From: DAOTTI01 sp034437795
Lineage (GTDB): Bacteria; Chloroflexota; UBA11872; UBA12225
NCBI GenBank assembly: GCA_034437795.1
Contig: DAOTTI010000250.1
Span: forward strand, 1 to 21,175
Direction: 5' to 3'
DNA: 21,175 nucleotides
A program made the position numbers and the translations under genes. Positions 15,085 through 21,175 of this stretch are shown here, piece by piece; the stretch's first letter is position 1; every line of letters begins with the position of its first letter. Under the pieces are notes generated by a model. That model did not search any database, was not told where the DNA came from, and saw only the letters and a program-made list of their open reading frames with translations.

Positions 15085-16260
15085 ATGCGGATCGCCGACG
15101 TTGAGGTGGCCTGGATCCAGCTCCCGCTCCCCGTGCCGCGGGGGCTCTCGGGCGGGCCCATTACGTTCAGTACCGACCTGGTGTGCCGCATCAGCACCGC
15201 TGACGGCATCCGCGGCATCGGCGAGGCGCGTGGCGCGCCCCTGCCGGTGATGGCGGAGATCATCGACCAGGGACTGCGCGAACGCCTACTCGGTGAGGAC
15301 GCGGCGGCGACCCAGTATCTCTGGACCAGGGTGGAAGACGCCCTCTTCGGCGACGGACCGTCGCGCCCCGCATCCTGGGAGCGCCGGGCGCTGCTGGGAG
15401 CGATGGCCGCCGTCGATCTGGCGCTGTGGGATGTCAAGGCCAAGGCGGTAGGGCTCTCCATCTGCCGCCTGCTCGGCGGCAAGCCCCATCCGGTGCCGGC
15501 GTACATCTCCAGCGGCTTTTACGTTGACGGGCAGTCGTTGGAGGCGATGGCCGAAGAGACGGTACAGGAGCTACGCGCCCGCGGCTTTACGGCCACCAAG
15601 ATCCGCGTCGGGCGTGGCAGCCCCGAAGCGAGCGCGGCGCGGGTGCGCGCGGTGCGCGAGGCGGTGGGGCCAGACGTGAAGCTGATGGTGGACGCCAATC
15701 AGGCCTGGGACACCGGCGAGGCCATCGCCCACGCTCGCGCGATGGAGCCGTACGATGTCACCTGGCTGGAGGAGCCCCTCCCTTCGCCCGGCCGGCCCCA
15801 TCGTCGCAGCCGAGAGGTGAAGGACTGGGACGCCGAGACCGGCCGCGTGGCCGCGCATACCACCATCCCTATTGCCTCGGGAGAGAACCACGTCACGCTG
15901 GAGGAGTGCCGCGACCTGATCGACAAAGGGCGCGTCCGGTACCTGCAGTTCGACTGCGTCAAGAACGGGGGCGGGACCGAGTATTGCAAGGTGGCAGCCT
16001 ACGCCGAGGCCAAGGGCGTGCTCCTGGCCCCACACCACGTGCCGCACTTCCACGTCCAGCTTGCCGCCGCCTTCCCGCACGCGTGCTGGGTCGAGGTCTT
16101 CGACAACGCCAAACAGCACCCGGCCTGGCCAGACCTCTTCCCCGGCTATCCCGAGGTTCGCGACGGCCACATGGAGTGCCCAGACCGTCCCGGCTGGGGG
16201 CTGGACGTGAACGATGGCCTGCTGCGCCGCTACGGCACCCTCGTTCGCTGGCGCACGTGA
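15085..16260 (+). CDS. Mandelate racemase/muconate-lactonizing-type enolase superfamily protein
   Basis: A 391-residue TIM-barrel enzyme whose family abstracts a proton next to a carboxylate, most often in sugar-acid dehydration. An N-terminal capping domain (1-125) precedes the barrel. Metal ligands sit in DANQAWD (Asp203), WLEEP (Glu229/230) and ASGENH (Glu267). The barrel end has APHHVPHFH (His317/318) and VEVFDN (Glu337). The base motif after strand 2 is K172-I-R174, not the usual KxK. The segment between EEP and GEN is some 14 residues longer than usual (SPGRPHRRSREVKDWDAETG). ATG 15085 is chosen because GGAG lies 5 nt upstream. It converges on a second member of the superfamily. The substrate is undetermined; dehydratase or racemase activity on a hydroxy acid is the likely range. 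Confidence 0.88.
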   Translation: MRIADVEVAWIQLPLPVPRGLSGGPITFSTDLVCRISTADGIRGIGEARGAPLPVMAEIIDQGLRERLLGEDAAATQYLWTRVEDALFGDGPSRPASWERRALLGAMAAVDLALWDVKAKAVGLSICRLLGGKPHPVPAYISSGFYVDGQSLEAMAEETVQELRARGFTATKIRVGRGSPEASAARVRAVREAVGPDVKLMVDANQAWDTGEAIAHARAMEPYDVTWLEEPLPSPGRPHRRSREVKDWDAETGRVAAHTTIPIASGENHVTLEECRDLIDKGRVRYLQFDCVKNGGGTEYCKVAAYAEAKGVLLAPHHVPHFHVQLAAAFPHACWVEVFDNAKQHPAWPDLFPGYPEVRDGHMECPDRPGWGLDVNDGLLRRYGTLVRWRT

Positions 16261-16270
16261 CCGCCGTTCC

Positions 16271-16294
16271 CTCTTCCGCCATCGGCGAGGAGAG
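16271..16294. terminator. Hairpin between convergent enolase-superfamily genes
   Basis: CTCTTCCGCC and GGCGAGGAGAG pair over the loop ATC with one bulged A and one G-T pair. It fills most of the 48-bp gap and is a worn copy of the dispersed hairpin family, suited to act in both directions. No T-run follows. Confidence 0.4.
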
Positions 16295-16308
16295 CGCGGT
16301 CCAGGGGG

Positions 16309-17379
16309 CTACGCCCTGCTCGCGGCCCACCCTGGCTGGCTAAAGCCGGGCTCCTCCGGCAGCGGGATGCAGCCGTCCACGAGCTTCGCGCCGTCCGGCA
16401 GGTAGCCGCTCTCCATGAAGATGGCGTTGGGCATCGCCGCCAGCAAGTGGAGGTGCGGCCCGCCGCCGTGCGAGGCGTAGGCCACATCGAAGGCGTTGGC
16501 CATGGCCCCGATGTCCAGGCACTCCGTGGCGCCGCCCGCGCGGCGCAGATCGGGTTGGACGACGTCCACCGCGCGGCGCTCGAACAGGTCGCGGAACTGG
16601 CGCAGGCCAAAGTCGTTCTCTCCGGAGGCGATGCGGATATCCAGCCTGGCGGCCAGCTCCGCCAGGCCGACGTGGTCGTCGGCGCGCACCGGCTCCTCGA
16701 ACCAGAAGCAGCCCAGCTCCTGGTAGACACGGCCGCGGATCAGCGCCTCCTGGACGGAGAAGACCTGGTTGGCGTCCACCATCAGCTTCGTCTCCTTCCC
16801 GACGACGCTACGCACCGCCTGGATGCGCGCCACGTCTTCGTCCAGCGTGGGGCAGCCCACCTTCATCTTCACCCCGCTGAAGCCCTGCTCCATCGCCTTC
16901 TCCGCAATGGGCTTCAGCTCCTCCACGGTGTAGTTGAGCCAGCCGACCATGGCGTAGGCGGGCATGCGATCGCGCGCCGCGCCCAACAGGCGCCACACCG
17001 GCTGCCGCAGGGCGTGCCCCATCAGGTCCCACAGCGCCACGTCGATGGCCGAGATGCCCAGGAGGGCCAGCCCGGTCGTGCCGTGATAGTCGGTCAGGCG
17101 CCACAGCTTGTCGCGAATGCGCCGGACCAGGAAGGGATCCTCGCCGATCACCTCGGGGGCCAGCTCGTCCTCGATTAGCTTGGCCAGGACGCCCGGCGCG
17201 GCCCGCAGCCGGCCGAAGCCGGTGGATGAATGGCCGGCCACGACGCCGGCCAGGCCATCCTGCGCCTCGACGCGCACGCGCACCGTCCCGCCGCCGTCCA
17301 GCACCTGCAGGGCGTCACGGATCGGACGCGCCCGTGGCGGCGCGACCTCATACGAGACGTCGATCTTGGTGACTTTCAT
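16309..17379 (-). CDS. Mandelate racemase/muconate-lactonizing-type enolase superfamily protein
   Basis: A 356-residue enzyme with the complete active site of the mandelate racemase group: K171-M-K173 (KxK base), Asp202 in MVDANQVFS, Glu228/229 in FEEP, Glu254 in ASGEND, Asp277 in VQPDLRRAGG, His304 in ASHGGG and Glu323 in MESG. The capping domain includes YHGTTGLALLGISAIDVALWD (98-118). The start is secure: AAGGAGG lies 5 nt before the ATG at 17379. It is clearly diverged from the neighbouring family member, which has KxR and a different His loop, so the two probably act on different substrates or steps. Divergent from the unknown gene at 17581. Which acid it uses cannot be told from sequence. 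Confidence 0.92.
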   Translation of the reverse strand: MKVTKIDVSYEVAPPRARPIRDALQVLDGGGTVRVRVEAQDGLAGVVAGHSSTGFGRLRAAPGVLAKLIEDELAPEVIGEDPFLVRRIRDKLWRLTDYHGTTGLALLGISAIDVALWDLMGHALRQPVWRLLGAARDRMPAYAMVGWLNYTVEELKPIAEKAMEQGFSGVKMKVGCPTLDEDVARIQAVRSVVGKETKLMVDANQVFSVQEALIRGRVYQELGCFWFEEPVRADDHVGLAELAARLDIRIASGENDFGLRQFRDLFERRAVDVVQPDLRRAGGATECLDIGAMANAFDVAYASHGGGPHLHLLAAMPNAIFMESGYLPDGAKLVDGCIPLPEEPGFSQPGWAASRA

Positions 17380-17467
17380 ACCTTCCTCCTTCTCGAGACG
17401 CCAACAGTGCTCCCGGCCGGCGGTGCCCTCCCCCAGAGGGGGCAAGCAGCGAGCGATAGTCCCTCGC

Positions 17468-17484
17468 GCTCCCCTGGGGGGAGC
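17468..17484. repeat. Perfect hairpin upstream of the second enolase-superfamily gene
   Basis: GCTCCCC and GGGGAGC pair over a TGG loop. A weaker hairpin (TGCCCTC with GAGGGGGCA) lies at about 17424-17443. Both are in the divergent region 17380-17580, and both resemble the dispersed family. Confidence 0.6.
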
Positions 17485-17539
17485 TCCTTGCCGTCCCACG
17501 GAGTGAGGGAACGCGACGGCGCACCGTCCAGACGAATAG

Positions 17540-17587
17540 GTGACACGTTTTCTCCCGCTCGCGCGCTTGCGGGAGACGGGGTGTCAC
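17540..17587 (+). promoter_or_regulatory. Nested palindrome covering RBS and start of the unknown gene
   Basis: The outer arms GTGACAC (17540-17546) and GTGTCAC (17581-17587) enclose the inner arms TCTCCCGC (17551-17558) and GCGGGAGA (17569-17576). Exactly 4 nt separate outer and inner arms on each side. The inner right arm holds the GGGAG ribosome-binding site and the outer right arm begins with the GTG start codon. As RNA it could shut off translation. As DNA it could be an operator, since TATACG follows at 17588. Confidence 0.6.
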
Positions 17588-18378
17588 TATACGATCCGAG
17601 TGTGGGCTGGAGGGAACCGCCTGAGCCGGTGGAGGCCGGCCAGTCGCCGCTCGTTGGTCGGCTGCACCCGGATCGGGAGCTGGCGCGCCACGCCGCGTTT
17701 GCCATCTTTGTCCGCGTCTATCTGGAACAGGCGGGCCTGCTTGATCCCAGATTGATCCGTCATGGGGCGGATCAATCTGGCAGTCCGGCGCCTCCGGCCG
17801 AGCTGCCATCCCTGATGGGGGAGATTGCCAGCAGGAACCCGCACCTGGTGGCGTACTTCGCTAGCCGCGAGCGGCGCGCAGCCCTGGCGTCGCTCGATCC
17901 CACGGCGGCTGCGGAGCTGGCGGGCTGGGTGCGGGCGCAGCGCGTGGAGCGTGAGGAGCCGCAGGTGGCCTATGAGCTGGGCATGCTGGCGCTAGGCGTC
18001 GAGCTACCCGCCATCCTGGTACGGGCCCTGCGACAGGTGGAGCTGCGAGCGGACAGTCTGGTCGCAGAGGTGCCCGACGGGTCCGGCTACCCCACCATCT
18101 TCCTGTCATCGCTCCGGCCCCACTGGCAGGCCGAAGGCCACGTCAGGCTATTCGTGGAAGGGGTGGATGCCGAGCAGCTGGCGGCCTGGGCCCTGCTGCT
18201 GCTGACAGCGCGCCTGGAGCCACCGGCGGGTGCCATCACGCGCGTGACGGACGGGAACCACGGCGCGTTGCGGGATGGGGCAGTCGACGTTGCGGTAGTC
18301 TATAACCCGGTACCGTGGCTCGCCGACCCGCACCGCGTCGAACGTGAGGTGAGGGCGCGCCGGATCGTGTGGGTCTAA
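17581..18378 (+). CDS. Protein of unknown function with in-frame repeats at its end
   Basis: I do not recognise this 265-residue soluble protein. It has no signal peptide or membrane helix. It contains a helical first half (RELARHAAFAIFVRVYLEQAG; LAGWVRAQRVEREEPQVAYELGMLALG) and a more strand-rich second half (DSLVAEVPDGSGYPTIFLSSL, GHVRLFVEGVDAEQLAAWALLLL). The GTG at 17581 has GGGAG 5 nt upstream. A GTG at 17602 lies 8 nt after TATACG and is the alternative. Residues 56-67 are encoded by a perfect 13-bp inverted repeat. The last codons (RRIVWV) are copy one of a 45-bp repeat that continues in frame past the TAA. In the matching place of another copy the codon is TCA, one base from TAA, so the protein may once have been 45 residues longer. 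Confidence 0.65.
   Translation: MSLYDPSVGWREPPEPVEAGQSPLVGRLHPDRELARHAAFAIFVRVYLEQAGLLDPRLIRHGADQSGSPAPPAELPSLMGEIASRNPHLVAYFASRERRAALASLDPTAAAELAGWVRAQRVEREEPQVAYELGMLALGVELPAILVRALRQVELRADSLVAEVPDGSGYPTIFLSSLRPHWQAEGHVRLFVEGVDAEQLAAWALLLLTARLEPPAGAITRVTDGNHGALRDGAVDVAVVYNPVPWLADPHRVEREVRARRIVWV
17747..17780. repeat. Perfect 13-bp inverted repeat inside a reading frame
   Basis: CCAGATTGATCCG (17747-17759) and CGGATCAATCTGG (17768-17780) are exact reverse complements around TCATGGGG. It is less GC-rich than the surrounding gene and encodes DPRLIRHGADQSG without disturbing the frame. Confidence 0.85.
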
Positions 18379-18513
18379 GAGCCGGAGCGTGTAGCCATCA
18401 TGAGCCAGATCATGTGGCTGGGAGCGCCAGAGCGTAAGGCCAGAATGAGCCGGATCGTGTGGCTCTCAGAGCCAGAGCGTGAGGCCAGCAAGGGCTGGAT
18501 CGTCTGGATGTGA
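18358..18513 (+). repeat. 45-bp (15-codon) tandem repeat, about 3.4 copies, across a stop codon
   Basis: Copies start at 18358, 18403, 18448 and 18493 (partial). Translated in the frame of the preceding gene they read RRIVWV-stop-EPERVAIM, SQIMWLGAPERKARM, SRIVWLSEPEREASK and GWIVWM-stop. The pattern is [SG]xI[VM]W[LVM]xxPER. Copy one lies partly in the coding region. The final stop (TGA at 18511) is 15 bp before the glycosyltransferase ATG. Confidence 0.85.
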
Positions 18514-18527
18514 GAGGCGGAGGAGGC

Positions 18528-19685
18528 ATGCCCACCAGAGCAAGAAAGACGGGACGCGGCGCGGCGACGCCGGCAGCCACCCCCACGGCAACCGATCCCG
18601 CGGCGAATGATGGGCCGGCCTCGAGGCCACCGGCCCTCACCGCGCCGGGCGTGGCGGCGGCCGGCACGGCGATGCGGGGCGAGCCGGCCCTGACCGGCCT
18701 GGCGCCGCATGAGCGCCCGGTGATCTCGGTGGTGGCGCCGGCCTTCAACGAGGCGCCCACCTTGCCCCTGTTCTGCGAGCGCACGAAGAAGGTGCTGGAA
18801 GACCTTGGCGAGCCGTGGGAGATCATCATCGTCGACGACGGCAGCACTGACGGCACGAGGGAGCTGATCCACGCCCTGCACGAAGCCGAGCCACGCATCA
18901 AAGGGCTGAGCTTCTCCAAGAACTTCTCCCACCAGATCGCCATTACCGCGGGGCTCGACTACGCCCGCGGCGACGCGATCGTGATCATCGATTCCGACCT
19001 GCAGGACCCGCCGGAGAAGATCCCCGACCTCGTCGCCCGCTGGCGGGAGGGCTACCAGGTCGTCTACGCCCAGCGCATCGAGCGCGAAGGGGAGACCTGG
19101 TTCAAGAAGCTGACGGCGACGCTCTTCTACCGGCTGATCCGCAGCATCTCCAACGTCGACATCCCCGTCGATACCGGCGACTTTCGCTTGCTCGATCGGC
19201 GGGCCGCGGACGCCCTGCGGCGGATGCGGGAGCACCACCGGTACGTGCGGGGGATGGCGGCCTGGATCGGGTTCCGCTCCATTGGCGTGCCGTACCATCG
19301 CGCCCCGCGCTACACGGGCAAGACGAAGTACCCGCTGCGCCGGATGATCCGGTTCGCCCTGGACGGGATCACGAACTTCTCCTATCTCCCCCTGCAGCTG
19401 GCGAGTTACGTCGGCTTCTTCGTGGCCGGGCTCAGCCTCCTGGGGATCATCGTGGCCATCTTCCTGCGCCTCTTCGTCGGCCGCGAGCTGACCGGCCAGG
19501 CGACGACCCTCGTTAGCGTGCTGTTCCTCGGCGGCGTCCAGCTGATCTTCCTGGGCATCATCGGCGAGTACCTCGGCCGGATCTACGATGAGGTCAAACG
19601 GCGTCCACTCTACATCGTGGATGAGATGGTCGGCCTTGCTCCGGCGCAGCCGGAGCAAGGGGCGGATGGCGTGGTGGACGCATGA
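18528..19685 (+). CDS. Family 2 glycosyltransferase, GtrB/polyprenyl-phosphate type
   Basis: A 385-residue membrane-bound enzyme of the kind that moves a sugar from a nucleotide donor to a polyprenyl phosphate for wall, glycan or glycolipid modification. The catalytic domain has VVAPAFNEAPT (68-78), IIIVDDGSTDGT (99-110) and IDSDLQDPPE (154-163), with the metal-binding DSD, then DTGDFRLLDRR. Two membrane helices follow (about 293-316 and 327-347), ending with the family signature LGIIGEYLGRIYDEVKRRPLYI. A 60-residue Ala/Pro/Thr-rich extension precedes the domain. The ATG at 18528 is preceded by GGAGGAGG; an ATG at 18672 would drop most of the extension. A perfect 11-bp inverted repeat lies in the last codons. 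The sugar is unknown and no flippase is adjacent. Confidence 0.92.
   Translation: MPTRARKTGRGAATPAATPTATDPAANDGPASRPPALTAPGVAAAGTAMRGEPALTGLAPHERPVISVVAPAFNEAPTLPLFCERTKKVLEDLGEPWEIIIVDDGSTDGTRELIHALHEAEPRIKGLSFSKNFSHQIAITAGLDYARGDAIVIIDSDLQDPPEKIPDLVARWREGYQVVYAQRIEREGETWFKKLTATLFYRLIRSISNVDIPVDTGDFRLLDRRAADALRRMREHHRYVRGMAAWIGFRSIGVPYHRAPRYTGKTKYPLRRMIRFALDGITNFSYLPLQLASYVGFFVAGLSLLGIIVAIFLRLFVGRELTGQATTLVSVLFLGGVQLIFLGIIGEYLGRIYDEVKRRPLYIVDEMVGLAPAQPEQGADGVVDA
19634..19660. repeat. Perfect 11-bp inverted repeat at the 3' end of the glycosyltransferase gene
   Basis: CCTTGCTCCGG and CCGGAGCAAGG are exact complements around CGCAG. The hairpin is in the last 52 bases of the gene and encodes GLAPAQPEQG. 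Without a T-tract it is not a standard terminator, but its place near the stop fits transcript end or mRNA protection. Confidence 0.75.
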
Positions 19686-19747
19686 GGGCGCGTCCGGAGG
19701 CGTGAGGCGGGCCTTCTTTGCCCTGCATCTTCCCTGGAGGCGGGTCG

Positions 19748-20188
19748 CTATCCCCTGGTGGTGATGTGGTCCGGCCGGATGCGGTAGGTGACGCGCACCT
19801 CCCCCGGCCGGTTGGCGCGGTACACCGGATTGCCGGTGTACTTGAGGGAGAGCCGGTTGATCACCTCGTCTGCGCCCTGCTCGGTGATCTCCACCACTGG
19901 CCCGCGGATGGCGATGTAGCGGTACGGGTTCTCCGGATCCAGGATGCACAGCGCCACGCGCCGCCGGTTGCGGATGTTGCGATCCTTCTGGCGGCCTCTG
20001 GCCAAGTTGATGATCACGTAGCCCTGGTCATCGAGCATGACCCAGACCGGCGTCACGTGCGGGGTGCCGTTGGGCATGAGCGTGGCCAGGCAGGCGACCG
20101 CCCGCTTCTCAAAGAGGTCGCGGTGGTTCTCAGGGATCGGCTGCGGTGGCCGCTCCGTGCCGGGAGCGCCCGCAGGGATCACACTCAT
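19748..20188 (-). CDS. PPOX-class F420-dependent (or flavin-binding) oxidoreductase
   Basis: A 146-residue split-beta-barrel protein of the pyridoxamine 5'-phosphate oxidase superfamily, closest by pattern to the F420-dependent branch (Rv1155-like). Landmarks are ACLATLMPNGTPHVTPVWVML (32-52), the cofactor-phosphate stretch ARGRQKDRNIRNRRRVAL (63-80) with Lys68, and NPYRYIAIRGPVVEI (87-101). LSLKYTGN and a VRVTYRIRPDHI ending complete the fold. Such proteins reduce or oxidise small molecules with F420 or FMN; the substrate cannot be inferred. ATG 20188 is chosen because GGGGAGG lies 9 nt upstream. It converges on the glycosyltransferase and diverges from the next small gene. F420 use is inferred from family resemblance; no F420 synthesis gene is here. 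Confidence 0.85.
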   Translation of the reverse strand: MSVIPAGAPGTERPPQPIPENHRDLFEKRAVACLATLMPNGTPHVTPVWVMLDDQGYVIINLARGRQKDRNIRNRRRVALCILDPENPYRYIAIRGPVVEITEQGADEVINRLSLKYTGNPVYRANRPGEVRVTYRIRPDHITTRG

Positions 20189-20363
20189 CGGCAGGTACCT
20201 CCCCTGGAACGTCTCGTTGGGGTCTTGCTGGAATCGTACGGGTCCCCGCGCGCAGGCCCGACGCGGGGCAGGTCGCCGCGGCCGCCTGCCTGGCGGGCCA
20301 CGCGCTTCATGATCCGGCGCGAAAGCCGTCAACCGCCCGATCCCGAGCTGAAGGGCCGGTCGC

Positions 20364-20369
20364 TACACT
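20364..20369 (+). promoter_or_regulatory. Putative -10 hexamer of the small membrane protein gene (leaderless type)
   Basis: TACACT lies 9 nt before the ATG at 20379, the same hexamer and the same distance as at the MFS gene. No ribosome-binding site is present. Confidence 0.35.
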
Positions 20370-20378
20370 TCCCGTGTC

Positions 20379-20597
20379 ATGACCTGGATCACCCTGCCTC
20401 GCGTGGCCGCCGTCGTCGTGGCCGCCCTCCTGATCGCCTTCGTCGTGATTGCCAATCAGATGGGCATGATGGGCGACATGTTCACGCCCTTCTTCGGCGG
20501 CCCCGGCCCCACACCCACGGCCCGCGCCGGAAGCGCCGGCGCCCCGAGCGGCGCCACAGCGCCGCGGGCCACGCCCTCCCCGACGGTGCGCCGGTAG
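20379..20597 (+). CDS. Small single-pass membrane protein, hypothetical
   Basis: A 72-residue protein with one strong hydrophobic helix (about 7-25, ending VVIANQMG), a Met/Gly/Phe-rich stretch (MGMMGDMFTPFFGGPG), and an Ala/Pro/Thr-rich tail ending SPTVRR. It matches no family that I know. It would be anchored in the membrane by its N-terminus, with the flexible tail outside or inside. There is no ribosome-binding site, but TACACT lies 9 nt before the ATG, in line with a leaderless message. It is divergent from the PPOX gene. The hydrophobic segment and the promoter-like box make it more likely real than not. Confidence 0.5.
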   Translation: MTWITLPRVAAVVVAALLIAFVVIANQMGMMGDMFTPFFGGPGPTPTARAGSAGAPSGATAPRATPSPTVRR

Positions 20598-20622
20598 CTT
20601 TCGAAGTCGGCACCGCCATGTT

Positions 20623-20640
20623 CGCCACAGACGCCACAGA
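20623..20640. repeat. 9-bp tandem duplication
   Basis: CGCCACAGA occurs twice in direct succession. It lies in the 294-bp gap between the small membrane protein and the GlsB-like gene, where no other gene is seen. Confidence 0.6.
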
Positions 20641-20891
20641 AAAGCCGCGCCATCCAGGCTCGCTCACCCATACTGGCCGACGGGCCACAGGCGCCACTAT
20701 CTTCGTCGCTCGGGGCCGCGCTCTCTTCGGCGATGGGCCGGGTGCCCTGGCACGGAATGTGCGCAGGGCATGTACTGCGCGGGGGTGCGAAGGCCGTGCT
20801 GGCGATGGAGCGAGGGCCCGAGCGCCCCGCAAACCATAACCGCACAGGTCAAGCGGTATTCCGCAAAGCTAGCAGGAGGGGTTAAGGCATT

Positions 20892-21152
20892 ATGGACTTC
20901 ATCGGCTGGATCATCATTGGCGCAATTGCCGGCGGCATCGCCAGCCTCATCGTGCCGGGCAGGACGCCCGGGGGCACGATCGGGGCGATCGTGATCGGGA
21001 TGCTGGGCGGTCTGCTTGGTGGCTGGCTGTGGGCGATGCTCTTTGGCGCCGGCCCGGGCGGTTTCCTTGGCTCGTTGATCGTCTCCATCATCGGCGCTGT
21101 GATCATCCTCTACGCTCTGCGCGCGCTCTCCGGCACGCGAACCCCGGTCTGA
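20892..21152 (+). CDS. GlsB/YeaQ/YmgE-family membrane protein
   Basis: An 86-residue very hydrophobic protein with three membrane segments: DFIGWIIIGAIAGGIASLIVPG (2-23), a Gly-rich second helix (GGTIGAIVIGMLGGLLGGWLW, 27-47) and GSLIVSIIGAVIILYALRAL (60-79). This is the full length and pattern of the GlsB/YeaQ/YmgE group, once called transglycosylase-associated proteins and linked to stress response. Their exact activity is unknown. The start ATG follows AAGG at 4 nt and AGGAGG further up. It is the last gene in the window; only 23 bp remain after its stop. Confidence 0.9.
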   Translation: MDFIGWIIIGAIAGGIASLIVPGRTPGGTIGAIVIGMLGGLLGGWLWAMLFGAGPGGFLGSLIVSIIGAVIILYALRALSGTRTPV

Positions 21153-21175
21153 CGCGCGCCAGTAGGTCCGCGCCC

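Noticed and set aside
18375..19949. 524-residue minus-strand frame opposite the glycosyltransferase
   Set aside because: It covers the antisense of a clear gene and part of the 45-bp repeat; composition is that of a shadow frame.
20598..20891. Possible small RNA or tRNA before the GlsB-like gene
   Set aside because: Only a 4-bp stem (GCGG/CCGC) and a 9-bp duplication are visible; no tRNA cloverleaf or known RNA motif.

Overview
This window is high-GC DNA that reads as a bacterial chromosome. I infer Chloroflexota, possibly Thermomicrobia-like. The grounds are the GC-rich codon use, Ala/Pro/Thr-rich low-complexity tails and linkers, an F420/PPOX-type enzyme, tandem DUF5671-like membrane proteins, and many intergenic hairpins of the form CCTCTCC..GGAGAGG. 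No rRNA, tRNA, CRISPR array, transposase or phage gene was recognised. The phylum assignment is an inference and was not tested.

Layout, left to right. Positions 1-2132 hold most of topA on the minus strand, cut off by the left edge and diverging from hisS (2445-3767, plus). A repeat-rich gap follows, then an unrecognised lipoprotein gene (4040-4699, minus). A long gene-poor stretch carrying a roughly 60-bp tandem repeat leads into guaB (5409-6992, plus). A minus-strand cluster of three genes runs from 9914 down to 7145: one membrane-anchored NTF2-like protein and two multi-pass DUF5671-like proteins. Divergent from it is a lipoprotein solute-binding protein with a good promoter (10013-11326), then a NurA-like nuclease (11530-12720), an MFS transporter (12837-14102) and a small HMA-fold protein (14459-14716). 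Two enolase-superfamily genes converge on each other (15085-16260 plus, 16309-17379 minus). Last come an unrecognised gene with unusual palindromes and a 45-bp in-frame repeat at its end (17581-18378), a GtrB-type glycosyltransferase (18528-19685), a PPOX/F420 enzyme (19748-20188, minus), a tiny membrane protein (20379-20597) and a GlsB/YeaQ-type membrane protein (20892-21152).

How the genes fit together. topA, hisS and guaB are housekeeping genes. The solute-binding protein, the MFS carrier and the two mandelate-racemase-like enzymes could be parts of uptake and breakdown of sugar acids, but they are not one operon and no ABC permease or ATPase is present. The NurA-like gene has no HerA partner in the window. 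The most unusual part is 17540-18513. There, one unknown gene has its ribosome-binding site and start codon inside a nested palindrome, a perfect 13-bp inverted repeat inside its reading frame, and a 45-bp (15-codon) tandem repeat that runs through its stop codon in frame. Several genes lack a Shine-Dalgarno sequence but have a TANNNT hexamer 7-9 nt before the start codon, which suggests leaderless transcription.
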